DNA of 64,000 nucleotides, taken from assembly GCF_015477835.1 (NCBI RefSeq), contig NZ_JADLQN010000006.1:186001-250000 (forward strand). Direction: 5' to 3'. This DNA comes from Nocardia higoensis. Lineage in GTDB: Bacteria > Actinomycetota > Actinomycetes > Mycobacteriales > Mycobacteriaceae. The notes beneath the pieces were generated by a model. It ran no database searches. It had not been told where the DNA came from and saw only the letters and a list, made by a program, of their open reading frames with translations. A program made the translations under genes and the position numbers. Numbering within the stretch: position 1 is the first letter of the stretch; the number at the start of each line of letters is the position of its first letter. Positions 1-8,967 of the stretch are shown one piece after another.

Positions 1-2
1 CC

Positions 3-3000
3 GCGTCCGGCGGCATGGCCTCGGGCCGCAGCCAGTTGGGCGCCGACATCCACGAGATCGACAACGCCGCCTCGCGGACCGGCCGTCTGCTCGACGAGGT
101 CGCCGGTGACGCGGACGCGGTCGCCGAGCGGCGCGCGGAGATCATCGAGGCGCTGAACGCCACCGCCAAGCCGTATTTCGGCGACGTGGCGACCATGACC
201 TACCAGGAGTGGCTGCAGCGCTACGTGGAGCTGGCCGTCGGGCTGGACCGGCGCAAGGACTTCGACTGCGGCAGCGACATCGGCGAAGCCATCGCCGAGG
301 CCACCGCGTCGGTGTGGCTGGACATCACCTGGCGCGACCGGTTCGCGGAAATGGTGCGGCGCACGGAATCCCGTCTGCACGAGGCGGATCGGGGCGAGAT
401 CCCGACGCTGTTCGCCGACGACGAGGCGTTCGAGAACCCGGTGCAGGCGCTGTGCACGTTGGCCGAGCGCTACCCGGCCGCCGAGCAGACCCTGCTGCAC
501 CCGGCCGATGTGCCGTTCTTCATCTCGCTGTGCAAGACGCCGGGCAAGCCGGTCAACTTCGTGCCGGTCGTGGACGGCGACGTGCGGCGCTGGTGGCGCT
601 CGGATTCGCTGTGGCAGGCACACGATCCGCGCTACTCGGCCGATCAGGTGTGCATCATCCCCGGCACCGTCGCGGTCGCGGGCATCACCCGCGTCGACGA
701 GCCGGTCGGCGAGCTGCTCGACCGCTTCGAGCAGGACACCGCCTACAGCCTGGTCCGTGACGGCGCGGTGCCCGCCGCGGTCGACGCGCGCCGGGTCGCC
801 GGGGTGACCAGCGGCGTGATCGACGCCGTGATCGCCGCGCCCGACGTGCAGTGGGCCGGGCGGACCACCGTCAACCCGATCCATCGGCTGGGTGACCTGG
901 CCGAGTGGACCGTGGACGGCAAGGGCGCGGTGCACCCGCGCACCGGCGCCACCCTGGCCGAGACCACCGGCCCGGACCCGGAGAACTCCTACGTCGAGCT
1001 GACCGTGCCGCTGCTGGGCCGCGACGTGGTGCGCATCCGCATCACGGCGCCGGTCTCGATCTACAACGGCGGCGCGCCGGTCGTCACCGAGGCCGACGCC
1101 GACGCCGCCATGGGCGCGCTGCTGGCCGTGGCCGCCGGGCAGTCGCTGCCCGAGGTCAAGGGCGGCACCGCGCACGTCAACCTGGCCTGGACGCCGGATC
1201 TGATCGCCGATCACGCGGGCGTCACCGGTTCGGGTCTGCCCGCCACGCTCAGCACCCTCGGCCGCACCGTGCCGGACGTGCTGGTCGGCGCCTGCTGGCC
1301 CGCCGTCTTCGCGGTGCTGGGCGCGACCCGCACCGGCGATGCCCGCTCGGTCATCGAGGGCATGCTCGACCTCGTGCACCTCGACCACCGGATCGAGCTG
1401 CTGCGCGAACTGCCCGACCAGACCAGCATTCTCGTGGTCCGCGCCGAATCCTCCTCGGTGCTCGACACCGACATGGGCCGGGTCGTCGAGGTCCGCGTGG
1501 CCGTCGGCGAGATGCGCGATCAGGGCTTGGACGTGGTGCCGCTGGCCGAGCTGACCGAGCGCTTCGCCATCCGCGGCCGCAACGGCGCGGGCGAGCTGTC
1601 CGATCCGCCGCGCGCCGCCGGTACGGCCCCCGAGGCCGCCGACACCCCGCGTCGTCGCCGTCGTGACGTCACCATGGTCGCGCCGCGCGCCATGCACGCC
1701 TTCGCCGCGGTGTCCGGTGACCACAACCCGATCCACACCAGTGACAACGCCGCCAAGCTGGCCGGGCTGGGCAGCCCGATCGTGCACGGCATGTGGCTGT
1801 CGGCCGCGGCGCAGCACGCGGTCTCGGCCGTGGACCCGACCGCGTCGGTGCCTGCCCGCACGGTGACCGCGTGGACCACCCGGTTCCTCGGCATGGTCCG
1901 GCCGGGCGCGGAGATCGACGTGCGCGTCGAGCGCGTCGCGGTGGACAACGGCAGCGAGATCGTCGAGGTGTCCTGCCGCACCGGCGGCGAGCTGGTCATG
2001 ACGGCCACCGGTCGCATCCGGGCGCCCAGGACCGTCTACGCCTTCCCCGGTCAGGGTATCCAGCGCAAGGGCATGGGCCTGGACGCTCGGACCCGCTCCA
2101 AGGCCGCCAAGGCGATCTGGGACCGCGCCGACAAGCACACTCGCGAGGCGCTCGGTTTCTCGATCCTGGCCGTGGTGCGCGACAACCCGACCTACCTGCG
2201 GGCGCGCGGCGTCGAGCACCGGCACCCGGACGGCGTGCTGCACCTGACCCAGTTCACCCAGGTCGCGATGGCGACCCTCGGTGTCGCGCAGGTCGCGGAG
2301 CTGCGGGAATCGGGTGCGTACGTCGAGGGCGCGATGCTGGCCGGTCACTCGGTCGGCGAGTACAACGCGCTGGCGGCCGTCGCGGGCGTGCTGCCGCTGG
2401 AAGCCGTGCTCGAGGTGGTGTTCCAGCGCGGCTCGGCGATGCACGCGCTGGTGCCGCGTGACGCCCAGGGCCGCAGCGACTACCGCATGGCCGCCATCCG
2501 GCCCTCGCAGATCGGGCTGCCCGACGACGAGGTCGTCGGCTTCGTCTCCGGCATCGCCGGTCAGACCGGTGAGTTCCTCGAGGTCGTGAACCTGAACCTG
2601 CGTGGCTCGCAGTACGCGATCGCGGGCACGGTCGCGGGCCTGGAGGCGCTGGAGGCCGAGATCGACCGCCGCCGTGCGGAGTTCGGCGGCAAGCGGGCCT
2701 TCGTGCTGGTGCCCGGCATCGATGTGCCGTTCCACTCGACGGTGCTGCGCAAGGGCGTGCCGGAGTTCCGCAGCAAGCTCGAGCAGTTGCTGCCGCAGGA
2801 TCTGCACCCGGAGGTCCTCCTCGGGCGCTACATCCCGAACCTGGTGCCCAAGCCGTTCTCGCTGGAGCGCGAATTCGTCGCCGAGATCGCCGATCTGGTG
2901 CCCTCGGAGCCACTGGCCGCGGTGCTGGCCGACTTCGACTCGTGGGCCGCGCGTCCGGTGGAGCTGTGCCGGGTGGTGCTGATCGAGCTGCTGGCCTGGC

Positions 3001-6000
3001 AGTTCGCCAGCCCGGTGCGCTGGATCGAGACCCAGGACCTGCTGTTCACCGATGCCGCGCACGGTGGTCTCGGCGTGGAGCGGTTCGTGGAGATCGGCCT
3101 GGGCGCGACCCCGACCGTGGCGAATCTGGCGAGCCAGACGCTGAAGTTGCCGAGCTTCGCCTCGGCCACCGTCGAGGTGCTCAATATCGAGCGCGAAGCG
3201 GGCATCGTCTACTCGACCGACACCGATCCCGCGCCGGTCGACGAGCCGGAGGAGACCTCGGCCGCCCCGGCGACCGAGGCCGCCACGCCGGTCGCTGCCG
3301 CCGCGCCCGCTCCCGTCGCGAGCTCGGGCGGACCGCGCCCCGACGACATCGCGTTCAGCGCTGCCGATGCCACCCGCGTGCTCATCGCGTTGTGGACCAA
3401 GCTGCGCCTGGACCAGATCGGCCCGGTGGACACCATCGAGGGCCTGTGCGACGGCGTCTCCTCGCGCCGCAACCAGCTGCTCGTCGACCTCGGCGCGGAG
3501 CTGTCGCTGGGTGCCATCGACGGCGCGGCCGACGCCGACATGGGCGCGCTCGCCGCGACCGTGGACCGGCTGGCCCGCACCTACAAGCCGTTCGGCTCGG
3601 TGCTCTCGGACTCGATCAACGACCACCTGCGCAAGGTCTTCGGCCCGTCCGGCAAGCGGCCCGCCGCTGTGGCCGAGCGCGTCAAGAAGGTCTGGGAACT
3701 CGGTGACGGCTGGGCCAGCCACGTCACCGCGGAGGTCTCGCTCGGCACCCGCGAAGGTGTCAGCGTGCGCGGCGGCGACCTGGGCGGCCTGGTGTCCGGC
3801 GGACTCACCGACGGCGCGTCGGTCGACGCCGCCATCGACGCCGCGGTGCAGGCTGTCGCGGCGCGGCGCGGGATCAGCGTGTCGCTGCCCTCCAGCGGTG
3901 GTGGCGGCGGCGCGACCGTGGACGCGGCCGCGCTCGGCGAGTTCACCGAGCAGATCACCGGTCCCGACGGCGTGCTCGCCTCGGCGGCCCGGGTGATCCT
4001 CGAACACCTCGGCCTGGGCGATCGCGCCTCGGCTCCGGAAGCTTCCGACGAGTCGCTGGTCGATCTGGTCTCGGCCGAACTCGGTTCGGACTGGCCGCGT
4101 CTGGTCGCGCCAGCCTTCGACGCCCGCAAGGCCGTGCTGATCGACGATCGCTGGGCCAGCGCCCGCGAGGATCTGGCCCGGCTGTGGCTGATCGACGACT
4201 CCCAGGCCGCCGACCAGCCGGTCGACGGATTCACCGGCGCGGGCGAAGCTGTCGCCGCGCAGGCGAACTGGTGGCGCGAGCGGGCCAAGGGCGAAGCGCG
4301 TTCGGTGCTCGCCGGGCTCTACGAGCGCATTGCCGAGGTCGCGTTGCTGACCGACGAGGCGCCGGGACAGTGGTCCGGCGACATCGCGGTGATCACCGGC
4401 GCCAGCAAGGGGTCCATCGCCGCGGCGGTGACCGGACGCCTGCTCGCCGGCGGCGCGACCGTCATCGCGACCACCTCCGGCCTCGACGACGAGCGGATCG
4501 GCTTCTACAAGAAGCTCTACCGCGAGAACGCCAGGGCCGGGGCCGCGCTGTGGGTGGTGCCCGCGAACATGGCCTCCTACTCCGACGTCGACGCGCTGAT
4601 CGAGTGGGTCGGCAGCGAGCAGATCGACACCGCGGGCGGCGCCAAGATCAAGATCAAGGACGCCATGACCCCGACCATGCTGCTGCCCTTCGCGGCGCCG
4701 CGGGTCGCCGGTGATCTCGCCGACGCCGGTGCGCGCGCCGAGATGGAGATGCGCGTGCTGCTGTGGTCGGTCGAGCGTCTGATCGGCGGGCTGTCGGTGA
4801 TCGGCGCCGACCACGATGTCGACGCGAAACTGCATGTGGTGCTTCCGGGTTCGCCCAACCGCGGCCTGTTCGGCGGCGACGGCGCCTACGGCGAGTCCAA
4901 GGCGGCGCTGGACGCGGTGGTCGCCAAGTGGCGGGCCGAGAAGTCCTGGTCGCAGCGGGTCACCCTGGTGCACGCGCTGATCGGCTGGGTGCGCGGCACC
5001 GGCCTCATGGGTCACAACGACCCGATGGTCGCGGCGGTCGAGAAGGCGGGTGTGCAGACCTGGTCGACCACCGAGATGGCCGACGAACTGCTCAAGTGGT
5101 GCACCTCGCGGGCCCGCCAGGTCACCGTGTCCGGCCCGCAGCAGATCGACCTGACCGGTGGACTGGCCAGGGCCAAGCTGGACCTGCCCGCGCTGGCCAA
5201 GCAGGCACAGGAAGAAGCCGAAGCAGCCGCCGAGGAGACCGGCGCCGAGGCGACCATCCCGGCGCTGCCCACGCCGCCGACGGTCACCTCCGCGCTGCCG
5301 GTGCCAGAATGGGGTGAGGTGACCGCCGACCTCGACGACATGGTCGTCATCGTCGGCGCCGCCGAACTCGGCCCCTACGGCTCCTCGCGCACTCGCTTCG
5401 AGATGGAGGTCTCCGACGAGCTCTCCGCCGCGGGCGTGCTGGAGCTGGCCTGGACCACCGGGCTGGTGGCCTGGGAGAACGATCCCAAGCCGGGCTGGTA
5501 CGACACCGAATCCGGCGAGTACGTGCCCGAGCACGAGCTGGCCGAGCGCTACCACGACACGGTGGTCGCCCGCTGCGGCGTGCGGCGCTACGAGGACGAC
5601 GCGGCCATGGTGGACAACACCGCGCCGCTGATGACCTCGGTGTTCCTCGACCGCGACCTCACCTTCACAGTGGGTGGCGAGGCCGAGGCCCGTGCCTTCG
5701 CGGCCGCCGATCCCGAGCACACCGTCATCTCGCCGGTCGAGGGCTCCGGCGACTGGCAGGTGACTCGCCAGGCGGGCACCGAGATCCGGGTGCCGCGCAA
5801 GGCGAAGCTGTCCCGCACGGTCGGTGGGCAGATCCCGACCGGCTGGGATCCGACTGTGTGGGGCATCTCGGCGGACATGGCGGGCTCGGTGGACCGGGTC
5901 GCGCTGTGGAACATCGCCTGCACCGTGGACGCGTTCGTCGGCTCCGGGTTCGATCCGTCGGAGCTGATGCGCTGGGTGCACCCGAGCCTGGTGGCCAACA

Positions 6001-7295
6001 CCCAAGGCACCGGCATGGGCGGCATGTCCTCGATGCGCTCGCTCTACATCGACAACCTGCTCGGCGAGTCGCGCCCGAACGACATCCTGCAGGAGGCGCT
6101 GCCGAACGTGGCGCTGGCGCACGTGGTGCAGTCCTACGTGGGCAGCTACGGCGCGATGGTGCACCCGGTCGCGGCCTGTGCGACCGCGGCGGTCTCGGTC
6201 GAGGAAGGCGTCGACAAGATCCGCCTCGGCAAGGCCGATGTGGTGGTCGCGGGCGGTTACGACGATCTCGGCATCGAGGGCATCGTCGGCTTCGGCGACA
6301 TGTCGGCCACCGCCGACTCGGCGAGCATGAGCGCCAAGGGCATCAGCGACCGGTACTTCTCCCGCGCCAACGACCGCCGTCGCGGCGGGTTCGTCGAATC
6401 GCAGGGCGGCGGCACGATCCTGCTGGCCCGTGGGTCGGTGGCGCTGGAGATGGGCCTGCCGGTACTGGGCGTGGTCGCCTTCGCGCAGTCCTTCGCCGAC
6501 GGCGTGCACACCTCCATCCCGGCTCCCGGGCTCGGCGCGCTCGGCGCAGGCCGCGGGGGACGCGAGTCCCGCTTCGCCGCGGAACTGCGCAAGCTGGGTG
6601 TCTCACCGGACGAGATCGCGGTCGTCTCCAAGCACGACACCTCGACCGCGGCCAACGACCCGAACGAGTCGGAACTGCACGAGCGTCTCGCCGAGGCGGT
6701 CGGCCGCTCCGAGGGCGCCCCGCTGTTCGTGGTCTCGCAGAAGGCGCTGACCGGGCACGCCAAGGGCGGCGCGGCGGCGTTCCAGCTGATCGGCCTGTGC
6801 CAGGTGCTGGAATCCGGTGTGGTGCCGCCGAACCGGAGCCTGGACTGCGTCGACGACAAGATGCGCGCCTACCCGCACCTGGTGTGGGTGCGCGAGGCGC
6901 TGCGCTTCGGCGAGCGCTTCCCGCTCAAGGCCGGTCTGGTCACCTCGCTCGGCTTCGGTCACGTGTCCGGCCTGCTGGCCGTCGTGCATCCGCAGGCGTT
7001 CATCCAGGCGGTCGAGGCCGGTCGGCGCGAGGAGTACCAGCGCCGGGCGCAGCAGCGGCAGCTGGCCGGACGTCAGCGCATCGCCGAGGCCATGTGCGGC
7101 GGCGCGGCGCTCTACGAGCGGCCCGCGGACCGGCGGCTCGGGGCCGACGGCACTCCGGCGAGCCGGGTGCGTCAGCTCGAGGCCGAGATGCTGCTCTCGC
7201 CACAGGCGCGTCTGGGCTCCGACGGCGCCTACCGGGTCGACGGCCGGGGCTGCGGCACCGGCGCGGAGGTCCTCGGGCAGTTGGCCGGGGAGTAA
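3..7295 (+). CDS. fas: Type I fatty acid synthase, C-terminal 2,430 residues (5' end cut)
   Basis: Multifunctional FAS-I that makes acyl-CoAs in the cytosol and feeds mycolate precursors. The frame is open through the left edge, so the acyltransferase and most of the enoyl reductase lie outside. Visible in order: the region after ER; a MaoC-type hot-dog dehydratase (GDHNPIHTSD, nt about 1710-1745); the malonyl/palmitoyl transferase with GHSVGE and nucleophile Ser codon at nt 2349; an Ala/Pro-rich linker (nt 3230-3330); the ACP, where GVSSRRNQ near nt 3455 aligns with the phosphopantetheine motif of this family; a ketoreductase starting ITGASKGS (nt about 4393); and a ketosynthase with VAACATAAVS (Cys codon nt 6177), KHDTSTAAND and LTGHAKGG. 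This is the FAS-I order of mycobacteria. acpS, its activating enzyme, follows. The identity is secure; the start is not in the window. Confidence 0.97.
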   Translation, partial: ASGGMASGRSQLGADIHEIDNAASRTGRLLDEVAGDADAVAERRAEIIEALNATAKPYFGDVATMTYQEWLQRYVELAVGLDRRKDFDCGSDIGEAIAEATASVWLDITWRDRFAEMVRRTESRLHEADRGEIPTLFADDEAFENPVQALCTLAERYPAAEQTLLHPADVPFFISLCKTPGKPVNFVPVVDGDVRRWWRSDSLWQAHDPRYSADQVCIIPGTVAVAGITRVDEPVGELLDRFEQDTAYSLVRDGAVPAAVDARRVAGVTSGVIDAVIAAPDVQWAGRTTVNPIHRLGDLAEWTVDGKGAVHPRTGATLAETTGPDPENSYVELTVPLLGRDVVRIRITAPVSIYNGGAPVVTEADADAAMGALLAVAAGQSLPEVKGGTAHVNLAWTPDLIADHAGVTGSGLPATLSTLGRTVPDVLVGACWPAVFAVLGATRTGDARSVIEGMLDLVHLDHRIELLRELPDQTSILVVRAESSSVLDTDMGRVVEVRVAVGEMRDQGLDVVPLAELTERFAIRGRNGAGELSDPPRAAGTAPEAADTPRRRRRDVTMVAPRAMHAFAAVSGDHNPIHTSDNAAKLAGLGSPIVHGMWLSAAAQHAVSAVDPTASVPARTVTAWTTRFLGMVRPGAEIDVRVERVAVDNGSEIVEVSCRTGGELVMTATGRIRAPRTVYAFPGQGIQRKGMGLDARTRSKAAKAIWDRADKHTREALGFSILAVVRDNPTYLRARGVEHRHPDGVLHLTQFTQVAMATLGVAQVAELRESGAYVEGAMLAGHSVGEYNALAAVAGVLPLEAVLEVVFQRGSAMHALVPRDAQGRSDYRMAAIRPSQIGLPDDEVVGFVSGIAGQTGEFLEVVNLNLRGSQYAIAGTVAGLEALEAEIDRRRAEFGGKRAFVLVPGIDVPFHSTVLRKGVPEFRSKLEQLLPQDLHPEVLLGRYIPNLVPKPFSLEREFVAEIADLVPSEPLAAVLADFDSWAARPVELCRVVLIELLAWQFASPVRWIETQDLLFTDAAHGGLGVERFVEIGLGATPTVANLASQTLKLPSFASATVEVLNIEREAGIVYSTDTDPAPVDEPEETSAAPATEAATPVAAAAPAPVASSGGPRPDDIAFSAADATRVLIALWTKLRLDQIGPVDTIEGLCDGVSSRRNQLLVDLGAELSLGAIDGAADADMGALAATVDRLARTYKPFGSVLSDSINDHLRKVFGPSGKRPAAVAERVKKVWELGDGWASHVTAEVSLGTREGVSVRGGDLGGLVSGGLTDGASVDAAIDAAVQAVAARRGISVSLPSSGGGGGATVDAAALGEFTEQITGPDGVLASAARVILEHLGLGDRASAPEASDESLVDLVSAELGSDWPRLVAPAFDARKAVLIDDRWASAREDLARLWLIDDSQAADQPVDGFTGAGEAVAAQANWWRERAKGEARSVLAGLYERIAEVALLTDEAPGQWSGDIAVITGASKGSIAAAVTGRLLAGGATVIATTSGLDDERIGFYKKLYRENARAGAALWVVPANMASYSDVDALIEWVGSEQIDTAGGAKIKIKDAMTPTMLLPFAAPRVAGDLADAGARAEMEMRVLLWSVERLIGGLSVIGADHDVDAKLHVVLPGSPNRGLFGGDGAYGESKAALDAVVAKWRAEKSWSQRVTLVHALIGWVRGTGLMGHNDPMVAAVEKAGVQTWSTTEMADELLKWCTSRARQVTVSGPQQIDLTGGLARAKLDLPALAKQAQEEAEAAAEETGAEATIPALPTPPTVTSALPVPEWGEVTADLDDMVVIVGAAELGPYGSSRTRFEMEVSDELSAAGVLELAWTTGLVAWENDPKPGWYDTESGEYVPEHELAERYHDTVVARCGVRRYEDDAAMVDNTAPLMTSVFLDRDLTFTVGGEAEARAFAAADPEHTVISPVEGSGDWQVTRQAGTEIRVPRKAKLSRTVGGQIPTGWDPTVWGISADMAGSVDRVALWNIACTVDAFVGSGFDPSELMRWVHPSLVANTQGTGMGGMSSMRSLYIDNLLGESRPNDILQEALPNVALAHVVQSYVGSYGAMVHPVAACATAAVSVEEGVDKIRLGKADVVVAGGYDDLGIEGIVGFGDMSATADSASMSAKGISDRYFSRANDRRRGGFVESQGGGTILLARGSVALEMGLPVLGVVAFAQSFADGVHTSIPAPGLGALGAGRGGRESRFAAELRKLGVSPDEIAVVSKHDTSTAANDPNESELHERLAEAVGRSEGAPLFVVSQKALTGHAKGGAAAFQLIGLCQVLESGVVPPNRSLDCVDDKMRAYPHLVWVREALRFGERFPLKAGLVTSLGFGHVSGLLAVVHPQAFIQAVEAGRREEYQRRAQQRQLAGRQRIAEAMCGGAALYERPADRRLGADGTPASRVRQLEAEMLLSPQARLGSDGAYRVDGRGCGTGAEVLGQLAGE

Positions 7296-7305
7296 CAACG
7301 ACAGT

Positions 7306-7345
7306 CGGCCGGATCGCGTCTGCCTCGGTGGGCGCGATCCGGCCG
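7306..7345 (+). terminator. Perfect 13-bp hairpin after fas
   Basis: CGGCCGGATCGCG (7306-7318) pairs perfectly with 7333-7345 across a 14-nt loop, starting 10 nt after the fas stop. No T run follows, as is common for actinobacterial hairpin terminators. Confidence 0.75.
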
Positions 7346-7447
7346 TGTCGTGCGCCGAAACCAGTACGCTGCACTGCGAGTCGTCCGTCGATCCGCTTCA
7401 TCGGGGGCGGACGGCGCGAACCGTGAACAATTGAGCGCTTGCCGAAC

Positions 7448-7482
7448 GGGAGTGCGGTCGACGGACGAGCGGCCGCACTCCC
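7448..7482 (+). promoter_or_regulatory. 10-bp hairpin in the acpS leader
   Basis: GGGAGTGCGG (7448-7457) pairs exactly with CCGCACTCCC (7473-7482). It ends about 8 nt before the GAGGGAG ribosome binding site of acpS, so it may be a second terminator of fas or a leader structure that affects acpS expression. Which role applies cannot be told from sequence alone. Confidence 0.5.
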
Positions 7483-7511
7483 GGACGCATATGAGGGAGC
7501 TGCGACGACGC

Positions 7512-7949
7512 ATGACCATTCTCGGAATCGGCCTGGATCTGGTGACCATCTCGGAGTTCTCCGAGCAGCTCGAGCGCGTGGGTACCACCATGCTGCGGGA
7601 GAGCTTCACCGCGGGGGAGCGCCGCTACTGCCAGAGCAAGGGCACCGACCCGGCTCGCAGTTTCGCCGCGCGCTGGGCCGCCAAGGAGGCGGTGCTCAAG
7701 GCGTGGGCGTCCTCGCGCTTCGCGCGCAGCCCACAGATCGGTGACAATCCGTATCCGCTGATCGAGGTGGTCAACGACGCCTGGGGGCGGCCCAGCATCA
7801 AACTGCACGGCCTGGCGGCGGAATTCCTGCCGCGCGTGCGGGTGCACCTCTCGCTCACTCACGACGGCGACACGGCTGCGGCGATGGTGGTGCTGGAGGA
7901 TCCGGGCGAGCTGGCCGATCTCATCGAAGGCCGTGAATCACCGGTGTGA
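7512..7949 (+). CDS. acpS: Holo-[acyl-carrier-protein] synthase AcpS
   Basis: Transfers 4'-phosphopantetheine from CoA to the ACP serine; in this lineage its key substrate is the ACP domain of FAS-I encoded just upstream. The 145-residue protein has GIGLDLV at the N-terminus (Asp9) and WAAKEAVLKA (Glu59), the Mg-binding pair of the family, plus LSLTHDGDTAAAMVV near the C-terminus. The ATG at 7512 puts GIGLDLV at the terminus as in homologues; GAGGGAG lies 13 nt upstream. An in-frame ATG at 7491 would add seven residues. Two hairpins separate it from fas, so it may not be simply co-transcribed. fas-acpS adjacency matches Rv2524c-Rv2523c. Confidence 0.95.
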   Translation: MTILGIGLDLVTISEFSEQLERVGTTMLRESFTAGERRYCQSKGTDPARSFAARWAAKEAVLKAWASSRFARSPQIGDNPYPLIEVVNDAWGRPSIKLHGLAAEFLPRVRVHLSLTHDGDTAAAMVVLEDPGELADLIEGRESPV

Positions 7950-7962
7950 GGCGCGCGGTCCC

Positions 7963-7995
7963 GAATCGCGGTCCGGTGATTCAGGACCGCGATTC
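7963..7995. terminator. Bidirectional 12-bp hairpin between acpS and tetR
   Basis: GAATCGCGGTCC (7963-7974) pairs perfectly with 7984-7995. The stem overlaps the stop of the convergent TetR gene and can end both transcripts. Confidence 0.7.
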
Positions 7996-8676
7996 CTTCT
8001 CCGCCACCAGGAGATAGGCGACCATCAGCCGTTTGAGTTCGGCGACGGCGTCGGCGTGCGACTGCTCGTCCTGGACGGAGAAATTCAGCATCGAATAGAC
8101 CACGTGCACGAGCACCTCGGCCATCATGGTGCGCCTTGCCCGCGGCGTGCGCGGGGTGAGCGGGCGCAGCATCTGCGAGACGACCTCGGCGAATTCCTTC
8201 TCGTGGATGGCGCCGGTGGTCCGCGTGGACGGAGTGGACTGCATGGCCAGCCAGACCTCCCGCCGGGACGGGTCGGTCACCCAGAGGTTGGCGAGATGGT
8301 CGACGAACTGGTTCATGTGACGCAACCAGTCCAGCGACGGAATCTCGCCATGGAAATCGGCGAGCTCCCGGGAGACCGCCACCAGATCCTGACGGTTGAG
8401 TTCGCAGACGATCACGTATTTGTTGGCGAAGAATTGATACAGGGTGCCGATCGGCACCTCGGCGCGAGCCGCGACCTCTTCACAGGTGAACGACTCGAAC
8501 CCGACCTCGACGAGCAATTCGCGCGACGCCTGCAACAGCGCGTCGAATTTGCGCTTGCTCCGCTCCTGAGTGGGTCGCTTGCGCGGCATCAATTCCCGCG
8601 GGTCGTCCTGCATCTCCAAAGCGGGGTCAAGGTGTCGCTTCCTGGGCTTCGCCTCGGCCTTCGCTTGCACTTCCAC
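7981..8676 (-). CDS. TetR/AcrR family transcriptional regulator
   Basis: Cytosolic one-component repressor of 231 residues. The helix-turn-helix region reads CEEVAARAEVPIGTLYQFFANK (about residues 64-85), a typical TetR recognition helix; the rest is an all-helical ligand domain with no effector clue. It is convergent with acpS, and fas-acpS is a tempting target, but the protein does not resemble mycobacterial FasR (Rv3208) as I remember it. The GTG at 8676 is preceded on the minus strand by TAGCCT and then 6 nt, suggesting a leaderless transcript that begins at the start codon. Internal ATGs 21 and 29 codons in are alternatives. Tandem TATCGGT repeats sit in its promoter. Ligand and targets unknown. 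Confidence 0.85.
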   Translation of the reverse strand: MEVQAKAEAKPRKRHLDPALEMQDDPRELMPRKRPTQERSKRKFDALLQASRELLVEVGFESFTCEEVAARAEVPIGTLYQFFANKYVIVCELNRQDLVAVSRELADFHGEIPSLDWLRHMNQFVDHLANLWVTDPSRREVWLAMQSTPSTRTTGAIHEKEFAEVVSQMLRPLTPRTPRARRTMMAEVLVHVVYSMLNFSVQDEQSHADAVAELKRLMVAYLLVAEKESRS

Positions 8677-8682
8677 GCGTCC

Positions 8683-8711
8683 AGGCTAGCGGTACCGATA
8701 GAAGACCGATA
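8683..8711 (-). promoter_or_regulatory. tetR promoter with TATCGGT direct repeats
   Basis: On the minus strand TATCGGT occurs twice (complement of 8694-8700 and 8705-8711) with an exact 11-bp period, immediately before the -10-like TAGCCT (8683-8688). One-turn phasing inside the promoter suggests an autoregulatory operator. Confidence 0.4.
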
Positions 8712-8967
8712 TGCCCGCATCATCGGCGGGTCGGTTTTCGGTCACTTCTCCCACCCATCCGCACCGGTTGTGGTGTCGAACCCCAACTGAGCACGCGTGC
8801 ATCGGTAGGCGCATCGTCGCGCCCCCGGGGGTTGATCCGAGGTACCGATCAGGTCGTGCCGATCAGACCAGGCGGGTTCGACTCATGTCTTGCGAGTGGA
8901 TCTATCGAGCGGGCAGGTTCGACGGCGAGCGGGGCCCGCGCAAACGGTGACGGGGAAGGCGGGTGTG

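Noticed and set aside
7981..8676. TetR gene next to acpS as FasR
   Set aside because: The sequence does not resemble mycobacterial FasR as I remember it (no matching N-terminal or ligand-domain stretches), so the name was not used.
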